Positions 41,098 through 49,909 of a stretch of DNA of 64,000 bases are shown piece by piece. Each line of letters starts with the position of its first letter. Positions within the stretch are counted from its first letter, which is position 1. The stretch is from NCBI RefSeq assembly GCF_017876405.1, contig NZ_JAGINW010000001.1, positions 11,669,203-11,733,202 on the forward strand, given 5' to 3'. The translations under genes were made by a program, and so were the position numbers. The DNA comes from Kibdelosporangium banguiense. Lineage in GTDB: Bacteria > Actinomycetota > Actinomycetes > Mycobacteriales > Pseudonocardiaceae. Below the pieces are notes generated by a model that worked only from the letters and a program-made list of their open reading frames with translations, made no database searches and was not told where the DNA came from.

Positions 41098-42951
41098 ATG
41101 ACGTCATTCACCTACTCGGCCGGGCCCGCCCGGGTGGTGTTCGGCTCGGGCACGCTGACCTCGCTGGCTGACGAGGTACGCGCGCTCGATGCCTCTCGTG
41201 TCCTGTTGATCGGTGGTGGTCGTCGCGCTCAGGCGGTGTCGCCGCTTGGTTCGCTGCTGGCTGCCGAGTTCGCCGAGCCGGTGATGCACACGCCGGTCGA
41301 GGTGACCGAGAAGGCGCTGGCTGTGCTGCGTGACCACGACGTGGACTGCCTGGTGGCGGTCGGCGGTGGTTCGGCGATCGGCCTGTCCAAGGCGCTCGCT
41401 CTGCGTACGGATCTGCCTCAGATCGCGGTGCCTACGACCTACGCCGGTTCGGAGGCGACTCCGGTCCTAGGCCAGACTGCCGACGGGCGTAAGACCACGC
41501 TCCGATCTGCGGCCGTGTTGCCGGAGACCATCGTCTACGACGTGGACCTCACCCTCGATCTGCCCGTCGAGATGTCTGTGACCAGCGGAATCAACGCGAT
41601 GGCACACGCGGTCGAGGCCCTTTACTCACCGGATGCCAACCCGGTGACCGACCAGCTCGCCCTTGAGGCCATCCGGCGGCTGGCCGGCGGCCTGCCCAAG
41701 ATCGTCGCTGACCGGAAAGACGTAACCGCACGGTCTGATGTTCTGCAGGCGGCCTGGCTGGCCGGGACCTGCCTCGGCACGGTCCGGATGGGACTGCATC
41801 ACAAGCTCTGCCACACTCTCGGCGGCTCGTTCGGCCTGCCACATGCCGAGACTCATACTGTGGTCCTACCCCATGTGATGGCCCGCCAGGCTCCGGAAGT
41901 CCTGGCGCGGATCGCCGAAGCCCTGGGCGTCGGCGACGCGCCCACCGGGGTGTACGACCTGATCGTCGAGCTCGGCGGCCCCAGCGCACTCCGGGACCTC
42001 GGTCTCGCCGAGTCCGATGTGGACAAGGTCGATCCGGAAGCCGGAGCCCTGCTGCACGAGGCCTGGTCCGGCACGCGCCCGCCCCAGCGAGGCCTGCCCG
42101 ACGTGCGTAAACTGACCGCCCAGGTGGTCGACAGCTTCGAAGGAGCATCGCCGCGGGTCCGGTCGCTGATGCAGGATCTGGTGCGCACACTGCACTCCTA
42201 CGTCCTGCGCAACGATCTCACCGAGCAGGAGTGGATGTCCGCCATCGACTTCCTGACCAGGACCGGCCAGATCACCACCGAGATCCGGCAGGAATTCATC
42301 CTGCTCTCCGATACGCTCGGCGTGTCCAGCGTGGTAGACGTCCTGACGAACTCCCGCACCCCGGACACCACTCCGTCCGCCGTGCTCGGACCGTTCTACA
42401 CCGAAGGCCCGCCGGAACGCCCGCACGGATTCGACATCGCCGACGGCCTGCCCGGTACTCCACTGTGGTCCGACATCCGGATCACGGATACCGCCGGATC
42501 GCCTGTCGCGGAAGCGGTCGTGGACGTTTGGCAGTCCAATGAGGATGGCTTCTACGACGTACAGCTGCCCGATCTGGACGGACCGGTACTGCGCGCGAGG
42601 TTCCGTACCGACGCCGACGGCCGGCTGACGTTCTGGACGATCTTGCCGGCCGCATATCCGATCCCGGCCGACGGCCCGGTCGGCGCGATGCTCGACGCGG
42701 TCGGCCGGCACCCGTTCCGGGCGCCGCACGTGCACTTCATGATCGCCAAACCCGGCTTCCACACGCTGGTCACGCAGCTGTTCGTCGCCGGCGGCGAGTA
42801 TCTGGACTCCGACACGGTCTTCGGCGTCAAAGACGGCCTGATCGTGGATTTCCCGGTCCAGCACGGCCCTGCCCCGGACGGACGCCCGGTTGCGGGCTGG
42901 CGCCGAGTCGATTTCGTCTTCCACATCTCCAGGAGTACCGATGGCGTATGA
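41098..42951 (+). CDS. Maleylacetate reductase-hydroxyquinol 1,2-dioxygenase fusion
   Basis: A 617-residue bifunctional protein. Residues 1 to about 337 are an iron-type alcohol dehydrogenase of the maleylacetate reductase class (VGGGSAIGLSKAL, PTTYAGSEATP, metal-ligand region HHKLCHTLGGSFGLPHAETH). Residues about 338-617 are an intradiol dioxygenase (GPFYTEGPPER, WQSNEDGFYDVQ, HVHFMI; the Tyr/Tyr/His/His iron ligands). The dioxygenase opens hydroxyquinol to maleylacetate, and the reductase reduces maleylacetate to 3-oxoadipate, so the fusion joins consecutive steps. The fused domains come in reverse reaction order. No Shine-Dalgarno is visible at ATG 41098. Its end overlaps the hydroxylase start by 11 bp. 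Confidence 0.92.
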   Translation: MTSFTYSAGPARVVFGSGTLTSLADEVRALDASRVLLIGGGRRAQAVSPLGSLLAAEFAEPVMHTPVEVTEKALAVLRDHDVDCLVAVGGGSAIGLSKALALRTDLPQIAVPTTYAGSEATPVLGQTADGRKTTLRSAAVLPETIVYDVDLTLDLPVEMSVTSGINAMAHAVEALYSPDANPVTDQLALEAIRRLAGGLPKIVADRKDVTARSDVLQAAWLAGTCLGTVRMGLHHKLCHTLGGSFGLPHAETHTVVLPHVMARQAPEVLARIAEALGVGDAPTGVYDLIVELGGPSALRDLGLAESDVDKVDPEAGALLHEAWSGTRPPQRGLPDVRKLTAQVVDSFEGASPRVRSLMQDLVRTLHSYVLRNDLTEQEWMSAIDFLTRTGQITTEIRQEFILLSDTLGVSSVVDVLTNSRTPDTTPSAVLGPFYTEGPPERPHGFDIADGLPGTPLWSDIRITDTAGSPVAEAVVDVWQSNEDGFYDVQLPDLDGPVLRARFRTDADGRLTFWTILPAAYPIPADGPVGAMLDAVGRHPFRAPHVHFMIAKPGFHTLVTQLFVAGGEYLDSDTVFGVKDGLIVDFPVQHGPAPDGRPVAGWRRVDFVFHISRSTDGV

Positions 42952-44698
42952 CACTGACGTCGTGGTGGTCGGCAGCGGGCCGGCCGGCGGCACAGCCGCG
43001 TTGGCGCTCGCGACCTACGGTGTCCGCACGCTGGTCGTGAACAAGTACGGCTGGCTCGCCAACAGTCCCCGCGCGCACATCACCAACCAGCGCACCATGG
43101 AAGTGTTGCGCGACTTGGGAGTCGAGCAGGAGGCCCTGCTGCACGGCACTCCCCCGGCGCTGATGGGCGACACAGTGTTGTGCACGTCGCTGGCCGGTGC
43201 CGAGCTGGGCCGGATCACCAGTTGGGGCACCGGTGACCGCTCGGCGAGCGAGTACAACGAGTCCAGCCCGTGCCACATGATCGATCTGCCGCAGACCTAT
43301 CTCGAGCCGATCCTGATCACCAACGCCGCGGCCCGGGGCGCGAAAGTCCGGATGGACACCGAGTTCCTGGACTTCGTGCAGGACCCCGAAGGCGTGACGG
43401 TCCGGCTGCTGGACCGGGTACGCGGCGACGAGTACTTCGTGCGAGCGCGGTACCTGATCGGCGCCGACGGCGGCCGTAGCCGCGTGGCCGAGCAGGCCGG
43501 TCTGCCGATCGCGGGTCAGACCGGCAAAGCCGGAAGTATGAACATCACCTTCACCGCGGACCTGAGCCGGTATGTCGCGCATCGGCCCAGCGTCCTGTAC
43601 TGGGTGATGCGTCCAGGCGCCCATCTGGGCGGTATCGGGATGGGCCTGGTCCGAATGGTCAGACCGTGGAACGAGTGGCTGCTGGTCTGGGGTTACGACA
43701 TCGACCAGCCACCGCCTTCGGTCTCCGACGCCGAAGCCGAGGCGATCGTCCGCGATCTGGTCGGCGACCAGGACCTGCCGGTACAGATCACGTCCACTTC
43801 ACTGTGGACGGTCAACCACAACTACGCCACTTCGTACTCCAGCGGCCGCGTCTTCTGCGCAGGCGACGCCGTGCACCGGCACCCACCGTCAAACGGCCTG
43901 GGCTCCAACACCTCGATCCAGGACTCCTACAACCTGGCATGGAAACTCGCCATGGTCGTCCGCGGCGAGGCCGGCCCCGCCCTGCTGGACACGTACACGC
44001 AGGAGCGCGCCCCGATCGGCAAGCAGATCGTCGACCGCGCGAACCTCAGCCGCGACCAGTTCGGCCCGATCTTCGAAGCCCTGAGCATCGCCGGCGACAC
44101 AGATTCCGACGGCATCGCGGCCGGGCTCGCGGCCTGCCTCACCGAGGACGCCACCGGAGCCACCCGGCGCCGCGCCCTGGAAAAGGCGATCCGGCTGAAG
44201 AACTACGAATTCAACGCGCACGGCGTGGAAATGAACCAGCGCTACGTCTCGTCCGCCGTGGTCCCCGGCTTCCCGGAATCGTTCAGCCAGGACGCCGAAC
44301 TGTTCCACCAGCCCAGCATCACACCAGGCGCCAAACTCCCCCACGTCTGGCTGGTCGGCACCGACGGCCACCGCGTCTGCACCCTCGACCTCGTCGGCCA
44401 CGGCCACTTCACTCTCCTGACCGGCCTCTCCGGCACAACCTGGCTCGCCGCCGCCGAGTCCGTCAGAACCACCCTCGGAATCGACCTGCACGTCCTACGC
44501 ATCGACGCCCCCAACGCCCGCGACGCCTACGGCGACTGGCACAGGCTCACCGCCTTCCCCGAGGACGGCTGCCTGCTCATCCGCCCCGACGCCCACATCG
44601 CCTGGCGCCAAGACACCCCACAGAACGCCGAAACCGCCCTGACCGAGGCCCTGCAGACAATCCTCGCCCGCGTCCCCGCCGAACTGGAGCCCGCCTAG
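42941..44698 (+). CDS. FAD-dependent aromatic hydroxylase (class A, TfdB/PheA-like)
   Basis: A 585-residue flavoprotein monooxygenase: GxGxxG in VVVGSGPAGGTAAL, the DG motif YLIGADGGRSRV, and the GD motif GRVFCAGDAVHRHPPSNGLG. The C-terminal thioredoxin-like domain typical of phenol hydroxylases is present. It probably hydroxylates a phenol such as resorcinol or a related compound to hydroxyquinol, feeding the fusion enzyme. ATG 42941 lies inside the preceding gene, with AGGAG upstream, so translation is coupled. Confidence 0.9.
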   Translation: MAYDTDVVVVGSGPAGGTAALALATYGVRTLVVNKYGWLANSPRAHITNQRTMEVLRDLGVEQEALLHGTPPALMGDTVLCTSLAGAELGRITSWGTGDRSASEYNESSPCHMIDLPQTYLEPILITNAAARGAKVRMDTEFLDFVQDPEGVTVRLLDRVRGDEYFVRARYLIGADGGRSRVAEQAGLPIAGQTGKAGSMNITFTADLSRYVAHRPSVLYWVMRPGAHLGGIGMGLVRMVRPWNEWLLVWGYDIDQPPPSVSDAEAEAIVRDLVGDQDLPVQITSTSLWTVNHNYATSYSSGRVFCAGDAVHRHPPSNGLGSNTSIQDSYNLAWKLAMVVRGEAGPALLDTYTQERAPIGKQIVDRANLSRDQFGPIFEALSIAGDTDSDGIAAGLAACLTEDATGATRRRALEKAIRLKNYEFNAHGVEMNQRYVSSAVVPGFPESFSQDAELFHQPSITPGAKLPHVWLVGTDGHRVCTLDLVGHGHFTLLTGLSGTTWLAAAESVRTTLGIDLHVLRIDAPNARDAYGDWHRLTAFPEDGCLLIRPDAHIAWRQDTPQNAETALTEALQTILARVPAELEPA

Positions 44699-44735
44699 GA
44701 CGAGCCAGGGTGCCGGGTCGGGTACTTTTGCCGGT

Positions 44736-45575
44736 GTGCACAAGGTCCAGGATGTCGGCGCTCCGCGCATGGGCCGCAGGCACATCTGGGACGATCTGAC
44801 CAGTGAAGCCATGGCCGCCGTGACCGAACTCACCGGCCCGATCCTGCGCGCGGCGTCCGCGCCTGACGGCTACACCAGCCAGATCGCCGTCAGGCTCGAC
44901 ACCGAGAGCGGACCGGTTTTCGTCAAGGGGATGCGCCAGGACCGTGACGACGTATGGACTCAGCAGCGTGAGGCTGCCGTCAATCCGTATGTCGTCCCGC
45001 TCGGGCCGCGGATGCTGTGGCAGGTCACTGCGGGTGGCTGGGATCTGATCGGGTTCGAGCACGTGGACGGGCGCGCCGTGGACCACAGCCCGGCCTCGCC
45101 CGATCTCCCGCTGGTGGTGGAAACCCTCACCGCGCTCAGCCGGATCCGTTGCCCTGCCTTGACTTTGAAGGAAGCGAGCCGACGCTGGGGCAAGTATCTC
45201 GATGACCGGGCCGACGGCGCGTTGTTCAAAGGCAGCGCGCTCGTGCATTCCGACATGAATCCCAGCAACATGCTGACCGGCGAAACCGGCACGTATCTGG
45301 TCGACTGGCCGATGGCCACCCGTGGCGCGCCGTGGATCGACGCGGCGTGCTGGGTCGTCTGGCTGATCTTCGCCGGCCACACGCCCCACACCGCCGAACA
45401 ATGGGCCGCCAAGGTCCCCGCTTGGGCAACGGCTTGCGCGGACGCACTGGACTTGTTCGCCGTCGCACAGGCCCGGTACTGGCAGGAAACCGTGGACGCG
45501 CACGCCAACAAAGTCACGTTGAAACTGCGTGAAGCCGCATCACGGTGGGCGATCCACCGCCACGTTTTCCCTTGA
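44736..45575 (+). CDS. Aminoglycoside phosphotransferase-like kinase
   Basis: A 279-residue protein with the APH/choline kinase fold: nucleotide-side segment PVFVKGMRQD, the catalytic loop LVHSDMNPSNML (HxDxxxxN) and the DxD-like VDWPMATRG. It is divergent, and the substrate cannot be predicted; many such actinobacterial proteins are not resistance enzymes. The start is taken at GTG 44736; an ATG 11 codons in (MGRRHIW) is possible. It stands alone, with a hairpin after it. Confidence 0.78.
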   Translation: MHKVQDVGAPRMGRRHIWDDLTSEAMAAVTELTGPILRAASAPDGYTSQIAVRLDTESGPVFVKGMRQDRDDVWTQQREAAVNPYVVPLGPRMLWQVTAGGWDLIGFEHVDGRAVDHSPASPDLPLVVETLTALSRIRCPALTLKEASRRWGKYLDDRADGALFKGSALVHSDMNPSNMLTGETGTYLVDWPMATRGAPWIDAACWVVWLIFAGHTPHTAEQWAAKVPAWATACADALDLFAVAQARYWQETVDAHANKVTLKLREAASRWAIHRHVFP

Positions 45576-45577
45576 AC

Positions 45578-45607
45578 CGGCGGCCCAACCCCCAGGCCGG
45601 GCCGCCG
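45578..45607. terminator. Bidirectional terminator hairpin
   Basis: CGGCGGCCC/GGGCCGCCG, perfect 9-bp stem with a 12-nt loop, between the convergent stops of the APH-like gene and the ABC permease gene. No U-run. Confidence 0.75.
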
Positions 45608-45618
45608 TGTCACATATT

Positions 45619-46353
45619 TCAGGCGCGGCGCATGGCCCTTGTGCCGACCAGCAATCCCAGCAGACAGATCGCCACAGCCGCGATCAAACCGGCCAGGACT
45701 GTGCCTGAGGCGATGGTTCCGTTGAACAGTGCGCGTTCGGCATCGACCACATAGGTCAGCGGGTTGAACTTCGACATGGTCTGCAGCCACTGTGGACCGT
45801 TGTCGATCGGCAGCATCATCCCGGCCAGCAACAACAACGGGAAGATCAGCGTCTGCTGCACGCTCCAGAACATCCATTCCCGGTCCTTGGACGCCAGCCC
45901 CAGTGTGTAGGACAACGCGCCCAGACCGACGCAGAACACCGCGAGGATCAGCAATCCGATCAACGCACCCGCCACATGCAGGTCGAACCCGAACGGAACG
46001 GTGACCACGACAAGCAGGGCGGTCTGCGCGAGCATCGGCACGATCTCTTTCAGTGACCGCCCAATGATCAGCGCAGACCGGCGTAGCGGCGTTACCAGAA
46101 GCCGTTCATGCGAGCCCGTCTGAATCTCGTACAGCAGGTTCGAGCCGGTCGTCGACGTGCCGAACAGGCAGGACATCACGACTATGCCGGGCACGAACCA
46201 CTGCAGCGACGAGTCGCCGGGTAGCAGAGGTGCGAACAAGGCCAGGAAGAACAGCGGCTGCACCATTGTGAAGATCACCGAGAACGGGTTACGCAGCACC
46301 GGCCGCAGCTCCCGGTTGAACACCGTGATCGTGTCAGTAACCAACGTGGTCAT
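45619..46353 (-). CDS. ABC-2 type permease (DrrB-like)
   Basis: A 244-residue permease of the drug-resistance DrrB class with six membrane segments, the coupling region EIQTGSHERLLVTPLRRSAL and the C-terminal NPLTYVVDAERALFNG signature. Start overlaps the DrrA-like gene stop (ATGA). Forms an exporter with it, for a drug or lipid of unknown identity. Confidence 0.93.
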   Translation of the reverse strand: MTTLVTDTITVFNRELRPVLRNPFSVIFTMVQPLFFLALFAPLLPGDSSLQWFVPGIVVMSCLFGTSTTGSNLLYEIQTGSHERLLVTPLRRSALIIGRSLKEIVPMLAQTALLVVVTVPFGFDLHVAGALIGLLILAVFCVGLGALSYTLGLASKDREWMFWSVQQTLIFPLLLLAGMMLPIDNGPQWLQTMSKFNPLTYVVDAERALFNGTIASGTVLAGLIAAVAICLLGLLVGTRAMRRA

Positions 46354-47360
46354 GATTGCTCCTTCGCGGAAACGCCGTCCTCGCGGAGGCTGCGGCCGGT
46401 CAAATTCAGGAAAACGTCGTCGAGCGTGGGCCGGGCGACCTCTACGCTCGCGACTTCGATCAGGGCGTCGTCCATGCTGCGCAACAACTTCGGCGCGATC
46501 TGTGCGCCGCCGGTCATCTCCAGCACGACCTGGGCACCGTTCTGCTGGACGCGTGCGCCTTCGGCGATGCCCAGAGCGTGGTGCGCGGTGACGCGCTCGG
46601 CCTGCTCGGCGTTGTCGAAGGTCAGGGTGATGCGGTCGCTGGCGTGCTCGGCCTTGAGCTTGGCCGGGGTGTCGTCGGCGATCTTGCGGCCGTGGTCGAT
46701 CACGATCACGCGCTCGGCCAGCTGATCGGCTTCCTCCAGGTAGTGCGTGGTCAGCACGATGGTGGTGCCGTGCTCGGCCCGCAGCCGCCGGATGTGCTCC
46801 TGCAGGTTGGCCCGGTTCTGCGGGTCCAGACCGGTCGACGGCTCGTCGAGGAACAGCAGGTCAGGGGCGTGAATGAGGCCCATCGCGATATCCAGCCTGC
46901 GGCGCTGGCCGCCCGACAGCGACGACACGATCCGGTCGGCGACCGCGGTCAGGTCGAGCGACTCGATCAGCTCGGCCGCGCGGGCTTTGGACGCCGCCGC
47001 GCTCATACCGTACGCACGGCCCTGGCTGACCAGCTCGTCCCGGCCGCGCTGGCTGTGACCGGCGCCGTTGCCCTGGCCGATGTAACCGATCCGGCTGCGC
47101 ACGGCGCGCTGGTCGGCGGTCACGTCGAAACCGGCGACCCGTGCTGTTCCCGAAGTCGGTGCCAACAGCGTCGTCAGCATGCGCAGCGTGGTCGACTTGC
47201 CCGCGCCGTTCGGTCCCAGCAGCGCGACCATCTCACCGGCTTCGACATGCAGGTCCAGCTCTTTGACAGCTTCGACTGTCTCCTTACGCACCGTGAAGTG
47301 CCTGGTCAATCCGCTTGTATGGATCATCGCTTCGGTCATGACGGCAACGTTAGAAGTCAT
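46350..47360 (-). CDS. ABC ATPase (DrrA-like)
   Basis: A 336-residue ATPase: Walker A GPNGAGKST, signature LSGGQRRRLDIAMGL, Walker B LLFLDEPSTGLDPQNR, switch His TTHYLEE, and the DrrA-type C-terminal domain (RPTLDDVFLNLTG). Two or three ATGs are close together (47360, 47339, 47327) and none has a clear Shine-Dalgarno; the transcript may be leaderless. Divergent from a WYL regulator with 41 bp between them that holds a palindrome, so it is probably WYL-controlled. Confidence 0.93.
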   Translation of the reverse strand: MTSNVAVMTEAMIHTSGLTRHFTVRKETVEAVKELDLHVEAGEMVALLGPNGAGKSTTLRMLTTLLAPTSGTARVAGFDVTADQRAVRSRIGYIGQGNGAGHSQRGRDELVSQGRAYGMSAAASKARAAELIESLDLTAVADRIVSSLSGGQRRRLDIAMGLIHAPDLLFLDEPSTGLDPQNRANLQEHIRRLRAEHGTTIVLTTHYLEEADQLAERVIVIDHGRKIADDTPAKLKAEHASDRITLTFDNAEQAERVTAHHALGIAEGARVQQNGAQVVLEMTGGAQIAPKLLRSMDDALIEVASVEVARPTLDDVFLNLTGRSLREDGVSAKEQS

Positions 47361-47363
47361 TCA

Positions 47364-47378
47364 GGCCAGTTTCTGACC
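47364..47378. promoter_or_regulatory. Operator between the DrrAB-like operon and WYL gene
   Basis: GGCCAGTTTCTGACC, dyad GGnCAG-TTT-CTGnCC, in the 41-bp gap. It overlaps both promoters by necessity. Similar dyads with CAGnnnCTG precede other YafY-type WYL genes in my experience, but the match was not searched. Confidence 0.58.
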
Positions 47379-47401
47379 GCAACGTGTGCGAATCTTTTCC
47401 C

Positions 47402-48364
47402 ATGGCGAACACGAGCGCACGGATGCTGCGGCTGCTGTCCCTGCTGCAGACCCACCGGTACTGGCCGGGCGGCGAACTGGCCGACCGGCTCGAGGTCAGC
47501 CCACGAACCCTCCGGCGAGACGTCGACCGGCTACGTGAACTGGGCTACCCGGTCGACGCGAGCCGCGGTGTGGCAGGCGGCTACCAACTCCAGTCCGGCG
47601 CGGCAATGCCGCCATTGCTGCTGGATGACGAGGAAGCCGTCGCGATCGCAGTCGGGTTGCGGACAGCCGCAGGCGGCGCGGTGGACGGTATCGAAGAGAC
47701 GTCCATGCGCGCGTTGACCAAGGTCATCCAGGTGATGCCGCCACGGCTGCGGCGGCGTGTGGAGGCGTTGCGGTCATTCACCGTTCCCGCTTTCTGGGGT
47801 GGGAGCAGCAATTCAACGGTCGACGCACTGTCGTTGACCGTGATCGCGTCGTCGTGCCGCGACGACGAACGGCTCCGCTTCAGCTACACCGCCCACGACG
47901 GCGAGGAAACCAAGCGGCATGTCGAGCCACACCGCCTGGTTTCGTTGGGGCGCCGGTGGTATCTCGTCGCGTGGGACGTGGAACGCCACGACTGGCGTAC
48001 TTTCCGCGCGGACCGCATGGTCGAGCCGAAACCGACCGGAGCCCGGTTCCGGCAACGCGACCTGCCGGGCGGCGACGCCGGCAAGTTCGTCCAGGACCGC
48101 CTCAAAACCAGGGCGGCGCAGTACGAAGTGATCGTCAAGATCCAGGCGCCCGCCGCCAAGGTCAAGCAGACCGTGGCGCACTGGGGCACGGTCGAGCCCA
48201 TCACCGAGACGACCAGCCGGCTCATCATGAAGGTCGACTGGTTCGACTGGCCCGCCATGGTGATCGGGGCCGTGGGCGCCGACTTCGACGTCGTTCAGCC
48301 ACCCGAGTTCGGCGAGTACCTGCACAAGATGGGCGAACTGTTCCTGCGCGGCCAGAAGCCCTGA
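47402..48364 (+). CDS. WYL-domain (YafY/DeoR-type) transcriptional regulator
   Basis: A 320-residue regulator with an N-terminal HTH_11 winged helix (GGELADRLEVSPRTLRRDVD, YPVDASRGVAGGYQL), a WYL domain (LVSLGRRWYLVAWDVERHDW and TFRADRM) and a C-terminal WCX region. ATG 47402 is preferred over one six codons earlier. Divergent from the DrrAB-like exporter, its probable target. Few purine-rich bases precede the start. Confidence 0.92.
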   Translation: MANTSARMLRLLSLLQTHRYWPGGELADRLEVSPRTLRRDVDRLRELGYPVDASRGVAGGYQLQSGAAMPPLLLDDEEAVAIAVGLRTAAGGAVDGIEETSMRALTKVIQVMPPRLRRRVEALRSFTVPAFWGGSSNSTVDALSLTVIASSCRDDERLRFSYTAHDGEETKRHVEPHRLVSLGRRWYLVAWDVERHDWRTFRADRMVEPKPTGARFRQRDLPGGDAGKFVQDRLKTRAAQYEVIVKIQAPAAKVKQTVAHWGTVEPITETTSRLIMKVDWFDWPAMVIGAVGADFDVVQPPEFGEYLHKMGELFLRGQKP

Positions 48365-48365
48365 G

Positions 48366-48653
48366 TCACTGCGGCGGCTGCTCAGGCGTCCGGATCGTCT
48401 CGGCCATCGATCCCCCTGCCTCGTCGGCCGACCGCCCGGTCTGCACGGCCCGCTCGTGGTCCGGCTCGTCGTACCGGGGCTGGACATCAGGTTGGTCTTC
48501 GTCCAGCCGCTGGTCCAGGCCACGCGGGTGGCTCTGTTCGTACGGTGTCGTCCCGTACTTGTCCGCACCGGACCAGTGTTCCGGCGGATCCATCCCTTCT
48601 TCCAGCGGATCCATCTGCAGGCGGTCCTCGTCGAGGTCCTCCGGGTCGGTCAC
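48366..48653 (-). CDS. DUF5709-like small acidic protein
   Basis: A 95-residue, strongly acidic protein with DPLEEGMDPPEHWSGADKYG and GLDQRLDEDQPDV, the pattern of DUF5709 proteins of actinobacteria. Function unknown. Starts with an ATGA overlap after a small acidic ORF and ends 1 bp from the convergent WYL gene stop. Confidence 0.75.
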   Translation of the reverse strand: MTDPEDLDEDRLQMDPLEEGMDPPEHWSGADKYGTTPYEQSHPRGLDQRLDEDQPDVQPRYDEPDHERAVQTGRSADEAGGSMAETIRTPEQPPQ

Positions 48654-48799
48654 AGCACTCGGCCTCCCTGCGGCATATCGGGTTCGTCGGGCACCTCGGC
48701 ACGCTGCTCGGCCACGTCGGCCTCGGCTGCCTCGATCGGGACCTCCTCAGCGGGCTGCGGGTGTTCCGGGTCGAACTCCGGGGTGTCGAAGTGCGTCAT
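48650..48799 (-). CDS. Small acidic protein, 49 aa
   Basis: MTHFDTPEFDPEHPQPAEEV to MPQGGRVL, an acidic low-complexity peptide with no recognised domain. Its stop overlaps the start of the DUF5709-like gene (ATGA), which argues that it is translated. Divergent from dinB with 52 bp between. Confidence 0.6.
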   Translation of the reverse strand: MTHFDTPEFDPEHPQPAEEVPIEAAEADVAEQRAEVPDEPDMPQGGRVL

Positions 48800-48851
48800 G
48801 TGCCCGGCATACCCGCGCGCGGCAGGCGTCACTCACCGCATACTGAGTCGT

Positions 48852-49892
48852 ATGTCCACGGTGTCCAGCTCGGACTGGGTACTGCATGTCGACCTCGACC
48901 AGTTCCTGGCGGCGGTCGAGATCGGCCGCCGTCCTGAGCTGCGTGGCAAACCGGTGATCGTCGGCGGCAACGGCGACCCGACGCAACGCACGGTCGTGGC
49001 CACCGCGTCCTACGAGGCCCGCGCGTTCGGGGTGCATTCGGGGATGCCGATGCGGATCGCTGCGAAACGCTGCCCGGAAGCGGTGTTCCTGCCGGCCGAC
49101 AACGCCGCGTACGAGGAGGTCTCCGAGCATGTGATGGCGAGGATGCGGACGTTTCCGGTGGTCGTCGAGGTGATCGGCTGGGATGAGGCGTTCGTCGGCG
49201 CGCACACCAACGATCCTGAGGCGTTGGCCGCCGACATCCAGCGAGGCGTGGCCGAGGAGACCGGCCTGTCCTGCTCGGTCGGCATCGGCGACAACAAGCT
49301 GCGAGCCAAACTCGCCACAGGATTTGGCAAACCAGCCGGGATATACCGGCTGACCAGGGAAAACTGGGTTGCCGTGATGGCCGGTCGGCCGACGGACGCG
49401 TTGTGGGGAATCGGCCCGAAGACCACCAAGAAGCTCACCGAGATGGGCCTGCATACGGTCGCTGACCTGGCCCGCGCCGACCCGGCCGGCTTGGCTGCCC
49501 GATTCGGCCCGGCGATGGGTCCTTACTACCGGTCGCTTGCCCTTGGCGCAGGCGACACCAACGTCACGGCGACGCCGTATGTCGCGAAATCCCGCAGCCG
49601 GGAGGTCACATTCCAGGAGAACCTGACCTCGCACGAGGAGATCTCCGCACACATAGTGGCCTTGGCAGAACGCGTCGCCCAGGACGTCGCCGAAGAGGGC
49701 CGTCCCGCCGCCCGGGTCGCGGTGAAAGTGCGGTTCGCCCCGTTCTTCACCCAGACTCGGAGCATCACGTTGCCCGAGCCGACCAGCTCAGCAGCCGACA
49801 TTTCACGCGCCGCACTGGAAGTGCTCACCCGTTTCGAGCACAACCGCCCGATCCGGCTGCTCGGCGTGCGAGCGGAGTTCCCTCCGCAGTGA
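48852..49892 (+). CDS. Y-family DNA polymerase DinB2-type
   Basis: A 346-residue translesion polymerase. The first catalytic motif is HVDLDQFLAAVE, and the second acidic motif is IGWDEAFVG where SxDEA is usual. Leu19 stands at the steric-gate position that is Phe/Tyr in DinB1 and E. coli Pol IV; the same DLDQFL with Leu14 is found in M. smegmatis DinB2, which readily inserts ribonucleotides. The HhH region GIGPKTTKKLTEMG and the little-finger domain are complete. No beta-clamp motif is obvious at the C-terminus. No LexA box was recognised upstream. Confidence 0.93.
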   Translation: MSTVSSSDWVLHVDLDQFLAAVEIGRRPELRGKPVIVGGNGDPTQRTVVATASYEARAFGVHSGMPMRIAAKRCPEAVFLPADNAAYEEVSEHVMARMRTFPVVVEVIGWDEAFVGAHTNDPEALAADIQRGVAEETGLSCSVGIGDNKLRAKLATGFGKPAGIYRLTRENWVAVMAGRPTDALWGIGPKTTKKLTEMGLHTVADLARADPAGLAARFGPAMGPYYRSLALGAGDTNVTATPYVAKSRSREVTFQENLTSHEEISAHIVALAERVAQDVAEEGRPAARVAVKVRFAPFFTQTRSITLPEPTSSAADISRAALEVLTRFEHNRPIRLLGVRAEFPPQ

Positions 49893-49909
49893 AACCGCCT
49901 TTGTGGACA

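Noticed and set aside
40175..41107. Long minus-strand frame across the AraC gene
   Set aside because: Arg/Pro/Gln-rich antisense translation; the plus strand has clear AraC HTH motifs.
44736..45575. Aminoglycoside resistance gene
   Set aside because: The kinase loop is present, but overall resemblance to characterised resistance enzymes is weak; only a generic APH-like kinase call is supported.
46356..47717. 453-codon plus-strand frame across the DrrA-like gene into the WYL gene
   Set aside because: Crosses a divergent promoter region and has no domain; the real genes on either side are strongly supported.
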